DNA of 64,000 nt, taken from positions 391,621 to 455,620 of the forward strand of contig WFMF01000118.1 of assembly GCA_011033025.1 (NCBI GenBank). The letters run 5' to 3'. This stretch comes from Beroe forskalii. Taxonomy: Eukaryota; Ctenophora; Nuda; Beroida; Beroidae. Positions 12,601 through 23,410 of this stretch are shown here, piece after piece (the first letter of the stretch is position 1; each line of letters starts with the position of its first letter). The position numbers and the translations under genes are program-made. The notes under the pieces are model-generated. The model had not been told where the DNA came from. It did no database searches and saw only the letters and a list, made by a program, of their open reading frames with translations.

Positions 12601-13090
12601 GTCGGGTAAAAACTAAAAATATAGTCGGAATTATTATAGTCGTAAAATTAGTCACAGAGGGCCTGAGCTGGAGCATATAATGGTCTGCCGAAATTTTAGT
12701 CGGCATTTTTGGTAAAATTTTCAGTCTCAAATTTCGATTTTCAAAGCATTTTTTAAAATTTCTTTGACTTCAAATTATCGAAGATCATAGATTTTAGTAT
12801 GGCTGACTGAGCCAATCCCTACAGCCTTCTTGATAATTCTTACAAAATCATCTCAAATGCTAGAATGACATCATAAAAATCCATTTTCTGACCAGGTTGC
12901 ACTCTCATAATATTATGCTGAACTTACAAACTTACAAAAATTATGGTTGGAAAACTAAAGTCTGCGGTTTCTATAGTCGGTAATAATTATGGTTTGCCGA
13001 ATTTATAGTCGAAAATCGAATTTTGACTAAAAAATAGGCCGAATATATTTTCGGAGGTTAAGGTATATTGTACTGGATTGCTTAATTTAA
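12600..13090. other. Intergenic; scattered TATAGTCGG motifs
   Basis: The motif ATTTTAGTCGG/TATAGTCGG occurs several times (12610-12710, 12960-13010) in loose inverted and direct arrangement, suggesting remnants of a palindromic element. No gene is seen. Confidence 0.35.
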
Positions 13091-13105
13091 GGGGGGGGGG
13101 GGGGG
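13091..13105. repeat. 15-bp poly(G) run
   Basis: Homopolymer at the left end of the foldback region. Similar G runs terminate other elements in this window (16088, 26930, 29460, 37290). Confidence 0.9.
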
Positions 13106-13190
13106 TTCACCCCTCACATTTTGGAAAACACGAATTTGAGATATGAGTTGGCCAGGATGGCCAGGGCGTGTACCAACATTTTGACGGTGG

Positions 13191-13554
13191 TCTTGAGTCC
13201 ATAGGTCCAACATTGCCCATGTGAGGCCTCGGAGCAAAAATGGCGTCCAAAAATCGAAATTTTACCTGATGGAGATAGAGCTTAGCTTTTGATTGCATTC
13301 GATTCGTCTCGACGAGCTGATCATTTTAGTGTATTTGTTTGTCATCGGATGAAAAATGGCCAAGTTATGCCCATGCGAAGCGTGCGCGCCAAAGTGGCAG
13401 TTGGCCTATTTTGGGCCTTCAGATTTCGGCCACATTTTTGGAGACATGAGCTTCAAACTTGTTTTGCCCATCATTTAGGTCAAAATTTCGATTTTTGGAC
13501 GCCATTTTTGCTCCGAGGCCTCACATGGGCAATGTTGGAACTATGGACTCAAGA
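13191..13554. repeat. Foldback repeat with 73-bp arms
   Basis: Arm 13191-13263 is the reverse complement of 13482-13554 with a single mismatch; the loop is 218 bp. Such near-identity means a recent origin or active correction. Just to the right (about 13560-13660, minus strand) lies sequence matching the G-rich end of the element copies at 29.2-29.5 and 37.0-37.3 kb, so the hairpin may be the body of a member of that family. Confidence 0.85.
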
Positions 13555-13559
13555 CTATG

Positions 13560-13660
13560 GACTTAGGGGGGGAGGCCCCCTCTAGTTTTGAAAAGCTCCC
13601 CCCCCCCCTAGAAAAATCTAAGGGGGGCCTTGGCCCTACCTAGGATTTCCGCATTGATGT
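13560..13660 (-). repeat. Partial copy of G-rich-terminus element family
   Basis: Read on the minus strand it shows CCTAGGTAGGGCCAAGGCC, CCCCCCTTAGATTTTTCTAG, a G run and CTTTTCAAAACTAGAGG. The order matches the right ends of the copies at 29155-29490 and 37015-37321. Confidence 0.6.
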
Positions 13661-13774
13661 TGTAAAATACCTAGTGATTTGCTTCAATTGCCTTGATCAT
13701 TGACCTTTGTTTGTTGCATTTGCAAGCTTCACCTCTTTATTGCAAGAAATTTGGGAATAAATGCGCGCGCAGAT

Positions 13775-13955
13775 GCGGTACGTACCGCGGTATGTACCGA
13801 CTAGTTAGGATATGTTCCGGGGTATGTACCGCGGAACATGTTCTAACTAATCGGTACATACCGCGGTACGTACCGCGGTATGTACCGACTAGTTAGGACA
13901 TGTTCCGCGGTACGTACCGCGGTACGTACCGTGGTATGTACCGACTAGTTGGGGT
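13775..13955. repeat. Palindromic tandem repeat (GGTACGTACCGCGGTATGTACC type)
   Basis: Built from short self-complementary modules: GGTACGTACC, ACCGCGGT, GACTAGTT and GGACATGTTCC. The interval 13821-13918 is a near-perfect 98-bp palindrome centred on GGTACGTACC (13865-13874), with only a handful of mismatches. A similar half-unit follows to 13955. Confidence 0.9.
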
Positions 13956-14159
13956 CTACTTGCCAACTTAGTGTAGTAATATGGTGTCATGGTGAGTAAT
14001 AATGTCGAGCCCCGTAGGGGCGAGCCATTACGTACTAATACTCTAATACTGCAACCACTATAGTGTCGAACATATTCTAATAAGATTTGCCTCGAAAACC
14101 ACTCGATTTTAGCAGTTTTGCAACAAAACTTATCCAAATATATGTGCATATTTCAAAAC

Positions 14160-15313
14160 CCTCTTTTTCGTAACGGAAGGAATTGATAGTCTATTCCTTT
14201 CATAACTTAGTCAAATAATGCTCTAGATCCATGAATTGACAGTCAGGTAAACTCTTGTGTGTCCAGAATGTTGTGTAAAAATTTCAGATCGATGTGACCA
14301 AGCAATTATGAGATATTTTCGTTTGAACATTTTGTAACGGATGGAGGGATAGATTTTGCTTCAAATTTTTTTTTCACTCAAACTCAATTTTTATCTCAGA
14401 AATTCGCTTTAAGACTAAAATCTTTTAACAGGGTGATCGAAAATAATCCCTTCACTTGACCATCCCATAGGAAATCAGCTGTAGAAAAAGGGTTTAGTTG
14501 CTTTTATACGATATTTACAATAGCCTCTAATTCGTAACGGAGGGAATTCGATTTTGTAACGGAAGGAATATCAAATATTTCCATGTTCCTAGTGTCAGAT
14601 GGTGAAAATATCCATGCAATATTGATATATAACTTCATTTCTGTCTGCCCAAACAAATGATTATGGACAGATGGATTTTATGATTGAATAATCGGGGCTG
14701 AAAAATTTCAAAATCACGAAATTCTGAAAAAGACCTTAGAATGAAAAATATCATCTTAAAGTACATGAAAATCTCATACATGATGTATTTCACCATTTAC
14801 TACAATATAGCTCAGCTTGAGATCCAATTACCGTTATTTTTCTTGTTAAATTAGCAAAAAGTGTCTCTAAGGACCAGAAAATTCCCTAAAAACCATCATT
14901 TTTGGCCCATTCCTCCATCAGATTTTATCATAATCCCATTATATTTGGGTCCCAATGTCTCTGAAGACCGTACACGACCACAGGCAAACTATTCATGAGG
15001 TTTCACACTATTTAGGTGCTCAGGAGTTGCAAAATCGGTCACCAAATGTATTTAAATTCACATTTGGACCTACAAATTTTAGAGTTGTGTCCGAAATGTC
15101 GGTTTATATGAACTGAATCCTCATTTTTCTTACTTATGGAACATTCTATAGGTAGTCTACTTTGACATTTCTGGCCTGTTTGGGATTGTCTGGAAACAAA
15201 AATGACTGATTTTTAGATATTTTCAATAAATGCCCAGCCTAATTTTCCGTAACGGAAGGAGGGTTTATTTTTGGTATAAGTATCACAATTTATGAAATAT
15301 TCCAAAATCAGCA
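14160..15313. other. Intergenic with recurring GTAACGGAAGGA motif
   Basis: The 12-bp phrase GTAACGGAAGGA, or one- to two-base variants, occurs near 14171, 14335, 14530, 14556 and 15250, without a fixed period. The rest is AT-rich and non-coding. It may be a decayed tandem repeat. Confidence 0.4.
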
Positions 15314-16087
15314 CTGCCGTTAAAATCACGCTTCTATCACTTTTACTTTTTGAGATATAGCCGATAATTACTTTAATTGGCCAATTATCTAATTAGGCAG
15401 GATACCATCAATACTCAAACTAATCCTAATGAACGTATTATAGGCCGTAGTGAATAATGCCGTTAAAATCACGCTTCTATCTCTTTTATTTTTTGAGATA
15501 TGAGCGATAATTACTTTAATTGACCAATTATCCAATTAAGCGGGAGACCATCGATACTCAAACTAATCCTAATAAACGTATTATAGGCCGTAGTGAATAA
15601 TGCCGTTAAAATCACGCTTTTATCACTTTTACTTTTTGAGATATAGCCGATAATTACTTTAATTGACCAATTATCCAATTAAGAGGGAGACCACCGATAC
15701 TCAAACTAGTACTAAAAATCGTATCATATGACGTACTGAATAATGCCGTAAAAATCACGCTTCTATCTCTTTCACTTTTTGAGATATAGCCGATAATTAC
15801 TTTAATTGACCAATTATCCAATTAAGCGGGAGACCACCGATACTCAAACTAATCCTAATAAACGTATTATAGGCCGTAGTGAATAATGCCGTTAAAATCA
15901 CGCTTCTATCACTTTTACTTTTTGAGATATAGCCGATAATTACTTTAATTGACCAATTATCCAATTAAGAGGGAGACCACCGATACTCAGACTAATCCTA
16001 CCAATCGTATTATAGGCCGTAGTGAATAATGCCGTTAAAATCACGCTTCTATCTCTTTTACTTTTTGAGATATATAAGCGATAATTA
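15314..16087 (+). repeat. 143-bp satellite, left block
   Basis: The phrase TGCCGTTAAAATCACGCTTC (third and last bases vary) begins a unit at 15314, 15457, 15600, 15743, 15886 and 16029, exactly 143 bp apart each time. Units carry GAGATATAGCCGATAATTAC and CCAATTATCCAATTAAG segments. A TIR element interrupts the array at 16088 and the register resumes at 17112. Confidence 0.96.
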
Positions 16088-17111
16088 GGGGGGGCCAACC
16101 CCCCTAAACCCCCTCATATTTAGCCCCCTATTGGCAATTTTTTATGTCCACCTGGGGGGTTAAATTAAACCCCCCTAAATTAAACCCCCTATCGACAGCA
16201 AAAATTACTCAAATTTGACCAAAAATCACCACCAAAAATGGTACCAATTGAAAAAGATGCCGAAAATCAGAAACAAAAATGGTACCATTTTCAAAAATCG
16301 CCAAAAATCATGACCGAAAATGGTACCATTTTGAAATTGTGCAAAAAATCAGGAACAAAAATGGTACCATTTTAGAAAATCGCCAAAAATCGGACACAAA
16401 TTTGGTACCATTTCAAAGGTTACACGTCTGAAAAATCAGAAACAAAAATGGTACCATTTTGAAAATGTGTCAAAAACGGAAACAAAAATGGTACCATTTT
16501 TCAAAATCGCCAAAAATTACCACCAAATATGGTACCATTTGAAAAAGATGCCGAAAATCAGAAACAAAAATGGTACCATTTGAAAAAGATGCCGAAAATC
16601 AGATACAAAAATGGTACCATTTTTCAAAATCGCCAAAAATCACCACCAAATATGGTACCATTTGAAAAAGATGCCGAAAATCAGAAACAAAAATGGTACC
16701 ATTTCAGAAAATCGCCAAAAATCGGACACAAATTTGGTACCATTTCAAAGGGTACATCTGAAAAATCATTTTAAAAAGGGTCAAAAAACGGGAACAAAAA
16801 TGGTACCATTTTAAAAAATCGCCAAGAATCAAGAACAAAAATGGTACCATTTGAAAAAGATGCCAAAAATCAGAAACAAAAATGGTACCATTTTTCAAAA
16901 TCGCCAAAAAACCTCCACAAAATTTGGTACCATTTGAAAAAGATACCGAAAATCAGAGACAAAAATGGTACCATTTGAAAAAATAATGTCCCTTTTCTCT
17001 CAGTTAAGCTTGTCTTGACACTGAAAATTCAGCCCCCTTAAACCCCCCAAAATTAAACCCCCTATCGGCGATTTTTTATATCCACCAAAATTGAGGGGGT
17101 TGGCCCCCCCC
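16088..17111. mobile_element. 1.0-kb TIR element with KpnI-site minisatellite core
   Basis: The left end is GGGGGGGCCAACCCCC (16088 on). The right end is its inverse, GGGGGTTGGCCCCCCCC, ending at 17111. The 9-bp sequence CGATAATTA flanks both sides (16079-16087 and 17112-17120), a target duplication within the 143-bp satellite. The interior repeats AAAATGGTACCATTT about 20 times, separated by AAATCGCCAAAAATC or AAGATGCCGAAAATC linkers (roughly 30 bp per step). Subterminal blocks rich in AAACCCCC and GGGGGTT are inverted with respect to each other. No transposase frame. The 8-9-bp duplication suggests a Mutator-like or hAT-like superfamily. Confidence 0.88.
16225..16985 (+). repeat. AATGGTACCATTT minisatellite
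   Basis: About 20 palindromic AAATGGTACCATTT cores alternate with two linker types (CGCCAAAAATC and GATGCCGAAAATC). Each core is self-complementary, so the array could form a series of small cruciforms. Confidence 0.9.
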
Positions 17112-17300
17112 CGATAATTACTTTAATTGGCCAATTATCTAATTAAGCGGGAGACCACCGATACTCAAAATAATCCTACCAATCGTATTATAGGCCATAC
17201 TGAATAATGCCGTTTGAATCACGCTTCTATCTCTTTTAGTTTTTGAGATATAGCCGATAATTACTTTAATTGGCCTATTAACCAATTAATGAATTGGCCG
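17112..17300 (+). repeat. 143-bp satellite, right block
   Basis: Continues the 15.3-16.1 kb satellite after the TIR insertion, with a unit start near 17207 (TGCCGTTTGAATCACGC). It decays after 17290. Confidence 0.9.
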
Positions 17301-17639
17301 AAAAATTTTTCATATGGCCTAGTGCACGCACACCATTCTGAAGTTTCATATGCCGTTGAGATTAAGATTCTATCTTTTATGGTTTTCGAGATCACTCAAA
17401 GATAAAAAGTGTCGGACCGTGCCGTGCCGTCCATAGTACAAATTTTTGGAAATTTGGCTTTTTTCAATAATTTATTTTGAGAAAACGACGTGATCGATTT
17501 TCATGAAATTTTGAGGGTTTGTTATTCATGTCATGGACTACGGCTGTACAAATTTTCATGACCAACAGATTAAATTAACATGCTTAATAAAACGCGACCC
17601 GAAAATCGCGATTTTCGCGAATCACTACATTTTTATATA
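17301..17639. other. Intergenic, nothing recognised
   Basis: AT-rich sequence between the satellite and a degenerate minisatellite; a tandem GTGCCGTGCCGTC phrase at about 17419 is the only feature. Confidence 0.4.
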
Positions 17640-17975
17640 ATGGGTCAGCAAATAGGTCAGGCAAAAGTCTCATCATTCAGTCAGACAAGAGAGCAAGAGG
17701 CCCTACTTGGTCAGGTCAGAGTTACCAGTGAATTATGCATGAGTTGCAAAGCTGGGTCAGCACTCAGCGGGTCAGCCAGGAGTTTCAGCCGGAAGTCTCG
17801 CTCAAGCAAGAGGTGAGAGTTCCCATTGGATCAGGTTATAGTTACCAGTGAGTTAGGCAACAGTGACAAGCTGGGTCTAGCATGGTATGGTCACCAGACA
17901 CTGAGGCAAAAGTCGCCAGTAGGTCAGCAAGAGACACCAGTTAGTCAGGCAATATTGAGCATTTTACTGCTAGGT
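17640..17975 (+). repeat. Degenerate GGTCAGGCAAAAGT minisatellite
   Basis: Diverged units with the core GGTCAGNCAANAGT...ACCAGTNAGTCAG recur every 25-45 bp. It keeps two overlapping stop-poor frames, which I do not regard as genes. Confidence 0.55.
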
Positions 17976-18124
17976 GATACCAAAGCCCTTCAAGCTCTGA
18001 AAGTGTGAAAATAACCATTTTTATTCATCAAATAACCCTTAAGAGCGGCTGACTGTGAAATATATATTCAAAAACAACAGATTTTCAAGTTAAAATTCAT
18101 TGGAAAAATCCCCAGAAATTACCA

Positions 18125-18178
18125 AAATGTAACCCAAAAAAACCAAAAAAAACCAAAAAAACCAAAAAAAACCTAGCC
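18125..18178. repeat. (CCAAAAAAA)n low-complexity tract
   Basis: Seven AACCAAAAAAA-type steps immediately 3' of the minus-strand gag fragment; a likely slippage product. Confidence 0.85.
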
Positions 18179-18395
18179 AAAGAATCGAAAAATGGGGTAG
18201 GGCTTGTTTTTTTTTGGGCTACAATCCCCCCTATACTCCTCCAAACACTGTGTGTATTCTGTCATAGCTGCCTCCTTTCCAGCATCGTCGGCTTCATCCA
18301 GCTTCTTCTGCGCATCCTGCAGCTTGGTACGAGCGTCGCCTGCGAGCTGGATAGCTTCCAATAGCTTAGTAAGATTCTGGAATTGCGAAGTCATT
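18173..18395 (-). pseudogene. Gypsy-type gag, N-terminal fragment
   Basis: The minus-strand frame starts M-T-S-Q-F-Q-N-L (ATG at 18393-18395) and continues for about 60 residues through a helical, Ala/Gln/Lys/Asp-rich segment (L-Q-D-A-Q-K-K-L-D-E-A-D-D-A) before running into low-complexity DNA. Its style matches the N-terminus of the gag at 24463: a short helical start, A-Q/K-rich repeats, and a hairpin-array leader upstream. I infer the 5' end of a second LTR retrotransposon truncated shortly after the gag start. The peptide alone is not diagnostic. Confidence 0.5.
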
Positions 18396-18407
18396 GGTCT
18401 GCTGTGA

Positions 18408-18945
18408 CAGTAAGTCCACGCAGAATCAGATGCAGAACGAGTTGACAGTAAGTCCACTCAACAGAAGGGTAGGACAGACAGTAAGTCCGTTCAAGAGGTA
18501 AGCACTGACAGTAAGTCCGCACTTGGGAAGATGAAACTGACAGTAAGTCCGTTTCAGGGAAGATAGTACTGACAGTAAGTCCGTACTAGAGAAGATGAAA
18601 CTGACAGTAAGTCCGTTTCAGGGAAGATAGTACTGACAGTAAGTCCGCACTAGAGAAGATGAAACTGACAGTATAGTAAGTCCGTTTCAGGGAAGATAGT
18701 ACTGACAGTAAGTCCGCACTAGAGAAGATGAAACTGACAGTAAGTCCGTTTCAGGGAAGATAGTACTGACAGTAAGTCCGTACTAGAGAAGATGAAACTG
18801 ACAGTAAGTCCGTTTCAGGGAAGATAGTACTGACAGTAAGTCCGTACTAGAAAAGATAAAACTGACAGTAAGTCCGTTTCAGAAAAGATAGCACTGACAG
18901 TAACTCAGTAAGTCCGTACTAGAGAAGATGAAACTGTAAGAGGGA
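18408..18945 (-). repeat. Hairpin array in the leader of the gag fragment (32-bp units)
   Basis: About 17 units share the core GACAGTAAGTCC (plus strand); neighbours are ~32 bp apart and alternate in a 64-bp pattern. The core folds as GAC-agtaa-GTC, and the flanks that extend the stem differ between units yet stay complementary: AGTAC/GTACT (18565-18587), GAAAC/GTTTC (18597-18619), GAGT/ACTC (about 18438) and GGAC/GTTC with a G-T pair (about 18473). Some units have AC mismatches (AGTAC/GCACT) or short duplications. It lies immediately 5' of the minus-strand gag ATG, so in RNA it would be a leader of successive stem-loops. Confidence 0.8.
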
Positions 18946-18989
18946 AGAGATAAGACAAAAGGCAAGTTCTTGCTTTCTTGGAGCCGAGG

Positions 18990-20386
18990 CCACCAGTTAT
19001 AGTACCGCGGGGGTACGGGTCTCGTGGGCGTAGCGGTAGTACACGAAGTAAAGACACTAACAACTTCGCTTTTATCTGTAAGAAGTTCTATGTTATAACA
19101 CTTCTTAAAGAACTTGGTTTTGACACTGATACACTAGAATGTACGGGTAACAAAACCTACTCTCCTCTCCCAAACGACCCTGACTTCTACGTCGAACAAA
19201 TAACCTCGACATTACGAGACAAGTACTCTATCACCGTCGACGACCAAAACATGTGTCTACCACGGCTGTTCTGGAATCCCAAACTCCACAAGAACCCATA
19301 CAAAGCACGCTTCATAGCTGGGGCTAGAAGCTGTGCTACCAAACAGCTGAATATCCTTGTTAATTGTAGTCTTAAACTCCTCCGAGAATACTTTAAGAAG
19401 TATTGTCAGACAATATACAATAACAGTGGTGTAAATGTGTTCTGGAGCATAGATTCTTCTGCACAGTTTTCTTGAGTCACTGCAGGGCAGTGAAGTATTT
19501 AATCTCCAAATATATGACTTTACCACTTTATATACCAATTTAGACCTTAAAGAAGTTGATGATATGATTGGAGAAGTTATAGACCTTATCTTTTCGGAAA
19601 GAAACAAGTACATAAATATTTGTAAGTACAGTATGATACAAACAAGTGTTTCTTCGCGAAGAAGGTCTATGACGGCTACCATAGTTTTGATAGAGATCAG
19701 CTCAAAGAAGCAGTACATTTTATCATCTAAGCATCTATCACACCTATATAGTTTTCGCAGGTAAAGTTTTTATCCAAGTCTTAGGAATCCCCATGGGTGG
19801 AAATTCCAGTTCCCCCATCGCGGATCTCACTCTCGCTAAACGAGAGTTTAACTTCATGCTTAATCTTTTAAAGTCTAAAAAGTTCTCTCTCGCTAAGATT
19901 CTTTCTAAGACACGACGCTACGTTGATGATCTTATAACCACTAATTATCTCAACTTTGAAGCTCTCATCAAACAAATCTATCATCCTTCTCTTGAAATGG
20001 AGAGGTCAGGTAACGACAACAAAAACGCCAATTACCTGGACCTCAACATTTCTATCCAACCAAGCAAGGTTATTGTGTCTGTATATAACAAGACCGATGA
20101 CTTTAATTTCTCTGTAGTTTCCTTATTAACATTTCCACAAAGTAATATCCCTCTAGATGTAGGCCATAATGTATTTTACAGTCAAATCCTTAGATATGCA
20201 AACATTTGTACTGAATTTGAAACTTTCCCTCTCAATCTTAAAAAAGTTTTCCAAAAACTGATTGAAAGGGGATATAGTAGCTCCAATCTTGTAGACATTA
20301 TCAAACGTTGCCTGAATAAGAATAGCTTAGTTTTTCAAAAATATGCCATTTTAGATAACAGTGTTATATTAAATCAATTTGATTAG
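18990..20386 (+). pseudogene. Penelope-like element reverse transcriptase, frameshifted
   Basis: Three frames together give a Penelope-like RT. The first (to 19475) contains PKLHKNPYKARFIAG, the RT1-2 region. The second, from about 19474, carries I-Y-D-F-T-T-L-Y-T-N-L, the RT3 (motif A) region with its Asp. The third holds G-I-P-M-G-G-N-S-S-S-P near 19784, then R-Y-V-D-D-L at about 19916-19933 (catalytic DD), then Y-L-D-L-N and a P-Q-S-N-I-P thumb region. Frame changes occur near 19474, 19632 and 19750, and stops lie at about 19728-19756, so the copy is dead. The N-terminus is abrupt and no GIY-YIG domain follows directly; it ends with TAG at 20384-20386. A GIY-YIG relic of the same class lies at 37.6 kb. 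Confidence 0.88.
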
Positions 20387-21262
20387 GTATTGGCACGCGA
20401 GGTTCTTCACATTCTGTACTGGTTTGTCGTGCAGCTTGTTGCTGACCTCGAATAACTTGCTGTATGATTAACCTGGGACTAAATGTGTGGCTGAACAGGC
20501 AGATGCCTGCAACCTCACGTCCATTTTAGCTTTCACCTCCAGGTTTTAATTGCATAACATTTAGATATTCACCTCGATTTTAGCACTCAATGATCTTTCA
20601 CCTCTACTGAACTCTTTCCTTTTCCTCTCCCTTCCCTCTAAACTGTGTTGCTCAGGAATCCGGAGTCCTGGGTGGCCCAGCCTTGCAGTTGTAAGCTGTG
20701 AGGGGTACGTGGGCCGAAACCCCTCCGTTTCCCTTGTCACCTGCTGATGGGACACCTACATCGCAGATGGCAGGGAAACCTTACTACTGTAGGGTAACCG
20801 CTGACGATTCACAGTTTAGTCTCTTCCGCCTCTTATGCCAATCTTTGAATTAGGAAATCGATATTCAGTATTTTGTTATGTTTGTATACCCATACACCTC
20901 TATAGATAAGACATTGGATTGAATCATTGAGGAAAGTAAACTGCGTAACAAAGAACTGAACAAATCACTTGCGTATCCAATATCGGGTCCACGCGTCAGA
21001 GTAATCTAATCAGCTAAGTAAACATCTCTGCAAGATCTGCAGAGCTGCGAGATACACACCTCAGCTATACGTAATAAGGTTACACAATCAACATGCTGTA
21101 ACTCTACCGCGATGTATAGAACAATATCAGGCTACACTATACTGAGATACACTGGGGTACAACACAAGTAACGTGGGTTTGGACTACGTGAGGGCAAGTT
21201 ACGTGGGTTCAAACTGCGTTTGGGCAAGTTACATGGGTTCAAACATAAATCTGTCAAGATAT
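20387..21262. other. Intergenic; possible 3' region of the Penelope-like copy
   Basis: No open frame is convincing. The first ~200 bp after the RT stop may be its 3' tail. A degenerate direct repeat (CGTGGGTTTGGACTACG / ACGTGGGTTCAAACTGCG) lies at 21170-21240. Confidence 0.35.
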
Positions 21263-21407
21263 CACCACCAAAACCGTTGGACGGTTGGTCTAGTAACCCC
21301 CCGCGGGTTTGGATGTGACAACAGAACCTGAAAAGGTCCAAAATGGACTGACCACATCCAAACCAGCGGGGGGTTACTAGACCAACCGTCCAACGGTTTT
21401 GGTGGTG
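21263..21407. mobile_element. 145-bp palindromic MITE
   Basis: CACCACCAAAACCGTTGGAC... (21263) is answered by its near-perfect reverse complement ending at 21407; the arms are about 56 bp. TAT sits on both flanks, compatible with a 2-3-bp target duplication. Related single-arm copies with CCAAAACCGTTGGACGGTTG lie at 36168-36260 and 36424-36513, so the family is dispersed. Confidence 0.8.
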
Positions 21408-21423
21408 TATATACTTATATAAT

Positions 21424-21427
<4 letters not shown>

Positions 21428-21456
<29 letters not shown>
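21428..21456. repeat. 29-bp poly(A) tract
   Basis: A pure A run 20 bp right of the MITE. It could be the tail of a retroposed sequence, but no source transcript is recognised. Confidence 0.85.
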
Positions 21457-21903
21457 CGAAAATTTATATACCGCTTAACCATTGCTGGGATCAGCCTTGG
21501 TCGACTGTCCCTAGGTAACAAAGCGGTCCTTTTCTGAAATAGAAAGTTTGTCAGTGAGAAGTCCAGCAAGTTTTCTGGAACTCTACCTGAAAAGTGTAAA
21601 GTAAATTCAAAGTGAGAAAGTGCACCTATCAACTGCATCTGAAGAGGAAAAACAGTTTTGTGGCAAGTCTGGGCAAATACTAACAAAACTCCTACCATAA
21701 TTCATAGCATTTCAATACTAGAATACTGAAATTGAAAACAAAATCAATAAATTACAAGTTGTTTTCCATCGAAATATACCAGGGCCATCTGGTACCTGTT
21801 GGATTTGTTCATTTGATTTGTTCTTTTTTGAACCAACAGGATTTTATTTATTGGACACTTTTTTAGTTTATGATTGTCATTATTTATTTATTTATTATTT
21901 ATA

Positions 21904-21930
21904 TATTATTATTATTATTATTATTATTAT
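21904..21930. repeat. (ATT)n microsatellite
   Basis: Nine ATT/TTA steps. Confidence 0.9.
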
Positions 21931-23400
21931 GTATTATAATGCATTACATGGGTTTGAGCAGAGCATGTTTCCACACATGTATCTCCATGCTGATATTATA
22001 ATGGAATATTATAGAGTGTATTGGCAAGACCCCAAATCTTACATGTCACTTTTCAATCTCACTCTAAACTAGGGACTTGGGGCACACAACACTCCTTCTC
22101 ACGATTCAGTCACATAATGGAGCTTATATCATTAGCAATTTGGAATGAACTGAGAAAATTGAGGCCAAATCATAAGTAATTCTGAATGGGAATAGGTAAG
22201 TGTCATCGAAATTTAAAAAGTTTGAATTATCTGCATTTTTCAATGATATTTGAATTTAATAAAGAGAGTTTTATTTGAATGATATTTTTCAGATTTTTCA
22301 GCTTCAAAGAATAATAACATTGTATGATTGAAGTGTCAATTTTGTTATATTGGAAATTTTAAAAGATAATCAATCCAATGGAAATTAAATGTGAAACTTA
22401 AAAATAAGGAAAGTCATCTGGAGTGTGCATACCTGTTGAGTGCAAGTCAGTAATCCAATTTTCAGCAAAAATCGTACTCCATAACATAAACAATAATATC
22501 ATTCTACCTTGGGAAGATACTAATCATAGCAAGTTATCACAAATATCATACAAAAATGAGTTTGGCAATTCTTTGAAATTACAAATCAGTCAGGTAATGT
22601 CAATGAATTCCACGAACAATAATAAACAAAATGATTGACTTACCTCATCAACTATATTTACATTATACTGGAATTATATTTTGACAATTTCAAATGTGTT
22701 AGACAGAGGGTACCTATAAATAAAACATTTGTCCTATAGTACTGGCTAGGTATGTCTAAGTGCCTAACCATGGTGAACTCAGTGTAGATCCTTGCTGTAC
22801 GGCATGTTAAACAAGGAATCGAAGCTGGGGGGCTCCGTACAGGACATTACTATTTCGGCATTTGTGATTATACAGAAAAAATTTAGATTAGGTATGAAGT
22901 AAATCTAAGCAAAAACCTATTGCACATTTAATACAAGGCACCTGCAAAGAAACAGCTGATGCAACCGATTATTCAATGATTCTGTCCATATCTACTCATG
23001 AAAAATGATTATCAATTAACCCATTAGTGCTCCGCGTAGCTTTTAAGCAACAAATCTTTAAAGGCCATTTTGAGCTTTTGAGGACATCTGAAGTTGTTAC
23101 AGAATGGGTTTTTGCTTTGTTCAGGTCCTTAATAAGTCCTTGAAAATCATTGAAAAAGTTGATTTATAGAAAATCAAAAGACAGGTAATTAGTAATTAGA
23201 GCTAATTGCGTCACCTAATTAAGTAATTAAGAAAAATGCGCTATTTTAATTTCCTTAATTAGTTGTCATACCAATGAATGGTCATTATCAAAGGAGTCAA
23301 ACCTTTGCGGTTTGCCTGTTCTATTTAGATCCATCTTTCACCTCTAGCCTAGTGAAAAACCAATCAATCACAGCCGGTACAGGAAGGATTTGAAGTAAGT
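21931..23400. other. Non-coding; right part probably includes the 5' LTR of the Gypsy element
   Basis: No gene is seen. The region beyond about 23000 probably contains U3 of the LTR, because a poly(A)-signal hairpin and a primer-binding-site candidate follow. The LTR start cannot be placed: no second LTR is present for comparison. Confidence 0.35.
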
Positions 23401-23410
23401 GTATCTAAAA

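Noticed and set aside
18408-18945. CRISPR-like appearance of regularly spaced repeats
   Set aside because: Spacers are themselves repeated and pair with each other, the genome is eukaryotic, and no cas genes exist.
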